From Voacanga thouarsii (taxonomy: Eukaryota > Streptophyta > Magnoliopsida > Gentianales > Apocynaceae), in assembly GCA_026120185.1 (NCBI GenBank), contig JANUWF010001783.1, positions 1,953,001-2,017,000 on the forward strand: 64,000 nucleotides of DNA, in the 5' to 3' direction. This document shows positions 58,770 through 64,000 of the stretch, piece after piece (position 1 is the stretch's first letter; each line of letters starts with the position of its first letter). Both the position numbers and the translations under genes were made by a program. The notes below the pieces were generated by a model, which had not been told where the DNA came from, did not search any database, and saw only the letters and a program-made list of their open reading frames with translations.

Positions 58770-61700
58770 TGTGAAACTCCAGTCAAAACCAACCTTAGAG
58801 TAAGGGGGTTGGGATGCATAACATACTTTACTGCATGATTAAATATATTTTTATTTGATTTTATGTGCCTTGGATTTGAGTTCTAATGTCTTGGAGGCTT
58901 GTTGGAGAATATTGAGTGAGAATGGCAAAATGGTAATTTTTGCCTGAGTTGAAAATAGGGAGATAGCTTGAGGATTGAATAGGAAATAAATTGCCAGTGA
59001 AAATAACAACAAGAGTTGTTGTGATGTAGTGGTTAGAGCTTAGGAGATTAATTCTTGAGGTCTTGGGTTCAAATTCCATCATAGGAGCTTTAGCTTGGTT
59101 AAATTTTATTTTTGCTTGGGAAGTAATAATTTCGGCCTTAGTAGTGTTTGGAGTAGGGTAGAGATGTTGTCCTATGGGAGGCATGATAGGAGTCTTCAAA
59201 TTTTACTCATTTGTTCTACTCGAATTTCCTAAGAGGAATTCATTTTTCCTTGATCTTTGATTTTTCCTTAGTTCTCAACTCATGAGGTTGAGCAAGTTGT
59301 TCTAGCCATTTTCTTTCTAGAAATTTCAGTAAAGTGTTGTGGCTTTGTAAGATCAAAATGTCTTACTGAAGGACTTCTTATGGTCCGAAAATATGAAAGA
59401 ATTGTGGGAGATTTCAAGAGGAAAATTCCTTTAGTGAGGTTGTTGAAAATTCACTCTAGCTAGTTCATCTTCCTTCTTGGAATGAACTGAAAATTCTCCA
59501 GCTTATTGTGCCATCAAGGTGTTGAGATTCTTAGCTAACATTCCCTCCCAAATGCTGCCAGAAAAATGGTCTTTTAGATCAGCTTGCAACCTGAATACTT
59601 TAGCCATTTTCGGACTGCTCAAAGCTGGAGCAAAACCAGGAAAAATTCCTGTACAAATCGCAGCTTTGAGAGTCCAAAACCAAGCTGTTTTCTTCCAGGG
59701 TTTGTTCAGCACCTTAGCCATGTTTTTCCTCCATGAAGAAGGCTGGAAACCAGCCTTGAAAACCCCTGAAATTCCCCCTCAAACTCACTAGAAGATGGCA
59801 GCAGAAAAAGCTCTCCAGAAATTCCAGCCTAGCGAAATTCTGTGCAAGATTTTGTCCAGCTTTGTTTCCTAATCTTCCTCCAGCCGAAACACCATCATTG
59901 TTCTGCATAAACCTTCCTCAAACCTTCAGTAACTGAGCTCCATTTTCCCCCTTAATCTTCTGGACGAAATTCAGACATGGCTGCCCGAAAATCTCTCCAA
60001 CAAATCCCTACAATTATGCTTGATTGATTACCAAATTTCCAGCCACCATAGTTTAGCAACTTTCCATAATGTATCCCTCAAATAACCAGACTTCTTCTTC
60101 ACCATTATGCTCCCTATTTTCAGCCACCATAAGCTTCCTTAAGCCAGCATTAATCCCACCGAAATTCTGCTCAAAGCAGTCAGCCATGGCAGACTTCCAA
60201 AGCTCTCCAACAATCAAGATATTCTAGGATATTTAGTTTCCAAATTTACTTTCTAAAAATATTCTTCAAGGATTTTAACAACTAACCTTTCCTTTTCTCT
60301 TCTAAATCAGAGAATCATCTTCCTAAAACCTACAAAAATTCAGCCAGCCCTAGTTCTCACAGAATTTCGGCAGCTGCAAACTACAATCTCACGAATTCCT
60401 TCAACCTTCAAGAACACACACACTACACCAAGAACACCTACTCCTTCCTTTCACCTAATACCCCTCCAAACCACTTCAAACATTCTCTAAAATCTCCAAA
60501 TTTGACCTAATCACTAATGTGAGTCCATCAACACCATTTTTAACATCAAACTCCACAAATCAACTCGCTACTTCGGATCAAAACCAAAAACTTCGTGAAG
60601 GTTCAAGAACACCTTCAAGGTAGGTTTGTTCTAACAACTTCATCTTCTCCAATCTTGATCTCTAGTGAGAATATATGTGAATAGACATGCTAATGGTCTC
60701 TCTCTCTCTCTCATGGCCGAAACTCCCTCTCTTGGCCGGATGGCTTCTTCCTCTATGGCCATGCTCCCTCTACCTTCCTTGGACAATTTTAGGCATCTAG
60801 GAGTTGAGATCCATTCTAAACTTCTTCAAGGCATCCCTCAATTAGGTAAGTCCCTTCAATCTTTCTTTGAAATTCTAGATTCATGTCTCTGGGATGATGT
60901 TGATAGTATGTGGATTGTGATAGGATTTGAGTATGCATTGTAAAGATTGAAGCATGAATATATGTATGATTGTGAAGGAGATGGGATTTATGCATAGAAG
61001 GATTATATTATTTGATTGAATGATGATTTGGGGTTTGATGCATGTTTCCATGTCATAGGTAGTATTTGTGATGAAGTATGCTAGAGATTATGTCACCATT
61101 GGTGATTAGGACTTATATTCATGTTGGATCATTGAAGCCATGGCCATATCTATGCTAGTAGAGGTTAGATCATGTCTTTATAAATTGAGATCTATGCTTG
61201 TGAGCATGATTTGGATGAATTGATGAGTTGAATGGTTGTATATGTTCATGATTGTGAGTAACCTTGGAATTATGATTATGATCTAGTTGTCCCTAAGCAA
61301 ATTTTTATTTCATGAATAAAATATTTAGTAATATAATTTTGATAGTGATTTCGAAAAAACCCTAGGAAGGGTGGATTTGGAATATTATATTTATATAAAG
61401 GAAAATTTAGTCAAATAAATAATAGTTTTAATAGAAAAATAAAATATATAGATATTTTATAAAATAATGAGATCAACTAAAGCCTTTTATGGAAATAATC
61501 ATGATTAGTAAAATACTTATTTCTATAAATTTAATTATCATCTTTTAATCAAAACCTATTAAAACTTATTTATTATTTTTCAAGCAAGATTCATTAAAAT
61601 TCATTTTCAACTAACTTTAGTTATCAATTATTTTCTAACAACTAAATTATTAATAAATCATTAATAAATAAACTCTAAATTTTTCTTAGCAAGTTTTGAA

Positions 61701-63036
61701 CCTTTAATTTATTAGTACCTATTTTCCAAAACATTAATTATTTTAAATATCAAATTATCCTTAGCCTATAAACCTATTTATTTATTGAGTTGCCTTAAAG
61801 CTTGGGACACTAAGATCATGATAGTAGTAAGTTGAGTTGTTTTAAAATTGAGGAAGTGGATTGTGGCTTGAAATTGATTGTGTTTTGTATTTGCCCATGT
61901 GGGGTTAGGTCAGCTGTTGGAGATCTTTTATTTGTGAGCAAGAGTCAAGTAAGCTCCTGCATAAAACCTGATTGATGTGAAATGTTTTTCTTATGGCATG
62001 CCAAATGTAGAGTGTATGGACACTCATTTATGTAAAGGCAATTGAGGGTTGAACTCTCTCTTATTTCAAACATTTGAATTATTTAAAAATCAAAAGAGCA
62101 GATTTGCCAAACTCAAACTCTTTCTAAAGCTGATTTTTACAAGGACTTTGGAAACCCTCAAAATGCTGTTTTCATGTGGAACAATGTTTTGTTCATTTTA
62201 TCCTAAGTGGGAAACGTCGTTGTGTACTCAATAAGGGTGGACTGCTAGGGCTAGTCTTTGAAGGGTTAGGGTAAGTCTCTCAGTAGGTGGCCACCTCTGA
62301 GGGGTGAGTCCTTCCGAGATGAGATGTCAGGCCAGTAGGTCGTGCCGATCCGAGCTAGCAGTTTATTTTATTTCAGTCAAGTGACTGTGTTTTGCCAGAA
62401 TAGACACCCGGTTGTTGTTGGGTATAGAGAAGGAGGATTATCTTGCCCAGTAGGCCGATCACCTACCTGTTGTCAGTTTGCACAAAGTGTCGGTATTCTG
62501 ATCGGTTATGGGGCCCAACGTGTGGTAACCCATAATCATTTACTTCGAGTGGTTGATTTTATTGATTATGTGTACTTAGAAAAGCCAAAACACCACTCTT
62601 GCTTTTGACTAATGTTTATTGCTTGTCAATATTTCTCTTATAAAGATTTCGTACTTTGCATCCATGAACTGCTTTCACTAAACACCCAAAGCACACACGG
62701 ACTTACTGAGATTTCTGTCTCATCACCTTTTTACCATAATTTTAGGTCGATCCTACTATGGGGATGAGTAGCTAGTGTAATCTGCCTGGGAAGAGATTGT
62801 TATCGTTTATTTCTATGTATTGCTTTGGGGAGTTGAGAGTGGATAATTTTATTTATGATTTTGTTTTGGGAATTCATGGATTTATTCTTGGAGTATTTTG
62901 GGATGTAATAATTTTTTAAGTTAAAGTATTATTTTATTCCGCTATTTTATTTGTATGACCTAGTTATAAAGATCCCTTGTCCTTTGGATGGGGCGACATC
63001 CCCGGCCCTGGCGGGCCTAGGTAGCGGGGTGTTACA
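58770..63036 (+). repeat. Chromovirus-type solo LTR G (plus strand)
   Basis: Starts TGTGAAACTCC and ends GGGGTGTTACA. Flanked by ctcta (58765-58769, 63037-63041). Its 3' end aligns in reverse complement with LTR C, so it is the same family in opposite orientation. At 4.3 kb it has no polyprotein. The ORFs at 59503-59908 and 60665-60943 show no family features. CT repeats lie at about 60695-60711. Confidence 0.9.
59020..59080 (+). other. tRNA-like (SINE head-like) sequence in solo LTR G
   Basis: gatgtagtggttagagc resembles a pol III A box, and gggttcaaattcc at 59065-59077 matches a B box; the two are about 38 bp apart. This is the layout of a tRNA-derived SINE head. It does not fold as an intact tRNA by eye and no SINE tail or target duplication was defined. 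Confidence 0.4.
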
Positions 63037-64000
63037 CTCTAGGGCACAACACTAACAAAAAGGTGATGAGATAAAAATCTCAGTAAGTCCGTGTGTGCTT
63101 TGAGTGTTCAGGAAAACAGTTCATGTATGCGAGTTATAAAATTTCATAAAAGAACATGCTGGCAAGCAATAAATAAGGTTAAAATAAAGACTGTTGTTTT
63201 CCTCTTTTCAAACTATACAAGTGCACAATAAACTCAACCACTCAAATGGGCGGCCATGGGTTACCACATGTTGGGCCCCATGTCCATATTACGGTCAGAA
63301 TGCCACACTTTGTGCAGACTGACAAAAGGTAGGTGTATGGCCTACCGGGTAAGATACTCCTCATTCTCTACACCCAAACAAACTGATTGTCCACTCCGGC
63401 AACACACAGTCATATGACTGGAACCTGCTAGCTCAGACCGGCATGACTAAGTAGTACTGTCGCTTCTCCAAATTGAGTTAATCTTTTGGAGGTGGTCTCC
63501 TGCCAGAAGACTCGCTTTTGCTCTTCAAAACTAGTACTACTAGCCTACCCTTATTGAGTACTCAACGTTTGATTGTCCCACTTGGGAGAAAACTGATAAA
63601 ACATTGATTTATTTGAAAATGGCAATTAAGGGTTTCTAAAGTCCGTGCCAAAGTTGGTTTTAGAAAGACTTTAGTGTTTGAGTAAAATGGCTTGTTGAAT
63701 TTTAAATAATTTGCTTGACTGAAACAAAAAAAGAAATAGTCCTTAATTGCCTTTACAAAATGAGTATTCACACACTTCGCGTTTGGCTTGTCATGGTAAC
63801 CTTTTTACAATAAATAAGTTTTATACAGAAGCTTACCTGATCCCTTGCTTGAGCTAATTCAAAGATCTTCCAAAGTTGACCTAACCCAGCCTGGGGTAAA
63901 CACAACCCATAATTAAACTCAAACTAAATTTTGCTTCCATAAATAATCCTAGTTTAACTTACCACAATCATGACCCTAACGTTCCAAACTTTAAGGCTAG
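61830..64000. repeat. Long inverted repeat formed by LTR G and LTR C
   Basis: About 61830-62745 (G) and 63058-64000 (C) are similar in opposite orientation. Examples are aaggtgatgaga near 62735 and 63060 and the cggacttactgagat block on both arms. The spacer is only about 0.3 kb. The arms are diverged, not identical. Confidence 0.75.

Larger units (their letters stand above)
49798..63057 (-). mobile_element. Element E: complete, inactive minus-strand Ty1/copia retrotransposon
   Basis: TG...CA ends with the 5-bp duplication aaaag (49793-49797, 63058-63062). The 3' LTR is 49798-51489. The 5' LTR is 57069-63057 and contains solo LTR G. On the minus strand the interior has an iMet primer site, a 1.8-kb leader, then gag, protease, integrase, RT and RNase H in copia order. 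RNase H and LTR features resemble the Tork/Angela group; I am not certain. Stops, a frameshift and an RNase H deletion make it inactive. It sits in LTR C. Confidence 0.93.
57069..63057 (-). repeat. 5' LTR of copia E, split by solo LTR G
   Basis: 57069-58769 plus 63042-63057, together about 1.7 kb, align end to end with 49798-51489. The break point is inside tgcctctagggcacaacac, with ctcta duplicated on both sides of the insertion. Confidence 0.92.
49521..64000 (-). repeat. Element C: chromovirus-type LTR, minus strand, split by copia E and cut by window edge
   Basis: Begins tataacacccc at 49521 (a TGTAACACCCC end with one change), next to element B pol. The first 277 bp (49521-49797) match the reverse complement of the end of solo LTR G. 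It resumes at 63063 after copia E and runs off the window, again matching G in reverse complement (for example gtaagtccgtgtgtgctttg). Without the right end I cannot tell a solo LTR from a full element. Confidence 0.8.

Noticed and set aside
59503..59908. Overlapping ORFs in solo LTR G
   Set aside because: Located in LTR DNA, both strands equally open, no recognisable motif.
60665..60943. 92-codon ORF starting near a CT repeat in solo LTR G
   Set aside because: Protein-like at first, but within LTR DNA. It could be a transcribed leader; no family match and no partner exon.

Overview
This window is a block of nested plant transposable elements with no intact host gene. The organism is a seed plant, probably a eudicot with a large, repeat-rich genome. 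The evidence is AT-rich sequence, Athila-type Ty3/gypsy and Ty1/copia elements primed by tRNA-Asp or initiator tRNA-Met, a CACTA DNA transposon, and captured pieces of plant calcium-dependent protein kinase and SKI8/VIP3-like WD40 genes. I do not name a species.

Layout. Positions 1-29126 are the 5' part of a minus-strand chromovirus-like Ty3/gypsy element (A). Its degraded gag (1-783, 10082-10165, 11923-12575) is split by a complete but dead Athila element (784-10076, TSD actca) and by an Athila-type solo LTR (10166-11917, TSD gaagt). Its 5' LTR (12847-29126) is split by a 12.5-kb CACTA element (16316-28777, TSD ctc). The CACTA carries CDPK and WD40 gene fragments, a second internal CACTA 3' end, about 17 units of a ~152-bp tandem repeat, and two more Athila-type solo LTRs (21998-23412, TSD atttg; 25604-28585, TSD cccat). 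The second of these holds a copia-type solo LTR (25972-27484).

Positions 29127-43814 are older AT-rich DNA. It holds an RNase H (RVT_3) fragment, a strongly decayed minus-strand copia element (~33065-38769), a plus-strand solo LTR rich in microsatellites (39137-41918, TSD attct) and a broken, unrecognised host-gene-like fragment (43036-43537).

Positions 43815-49520 are the 3' LTR and chromodomain tail of a second minus-strand chromovirus (B). A solo LTR (44955-46795, TSD ttatt) is nested in that LTR. Positions 49521-64000 are a third chromovirus-type LTR (C, minus strand, running off the window). It is split by a copia element (E, 49798-63057, TSD aaaag) whose 5' LTR is split in turn by a plus-strand chromovirus-type solo LTR (G, 58770-63036, TSD ctcta).

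Nothing here is a working gene set. The retroelement ORFs carry stops, frameshifts and lost catalytic or zinc-binding residues. The stops I examined fit C-to-T or G-to-A changes at glutamine or tryptophan codons. The most unusual signals are: (1) a ~50-bp GC-rich dyad module found in LTRs, leader and gag sequence of unrelated LTR families; (2) five spaced motif slots in the Athila-type LTRs that change together between subfamilies; (3) the composite gene-capturing CACTA with a satellite array; and (4) a nearly adjacent inverted LTR pair at 61.8-64.0 kb. Boundaries with stated TSDs were read directly. Family names rest on recognised protein motifs and terminal sequences.
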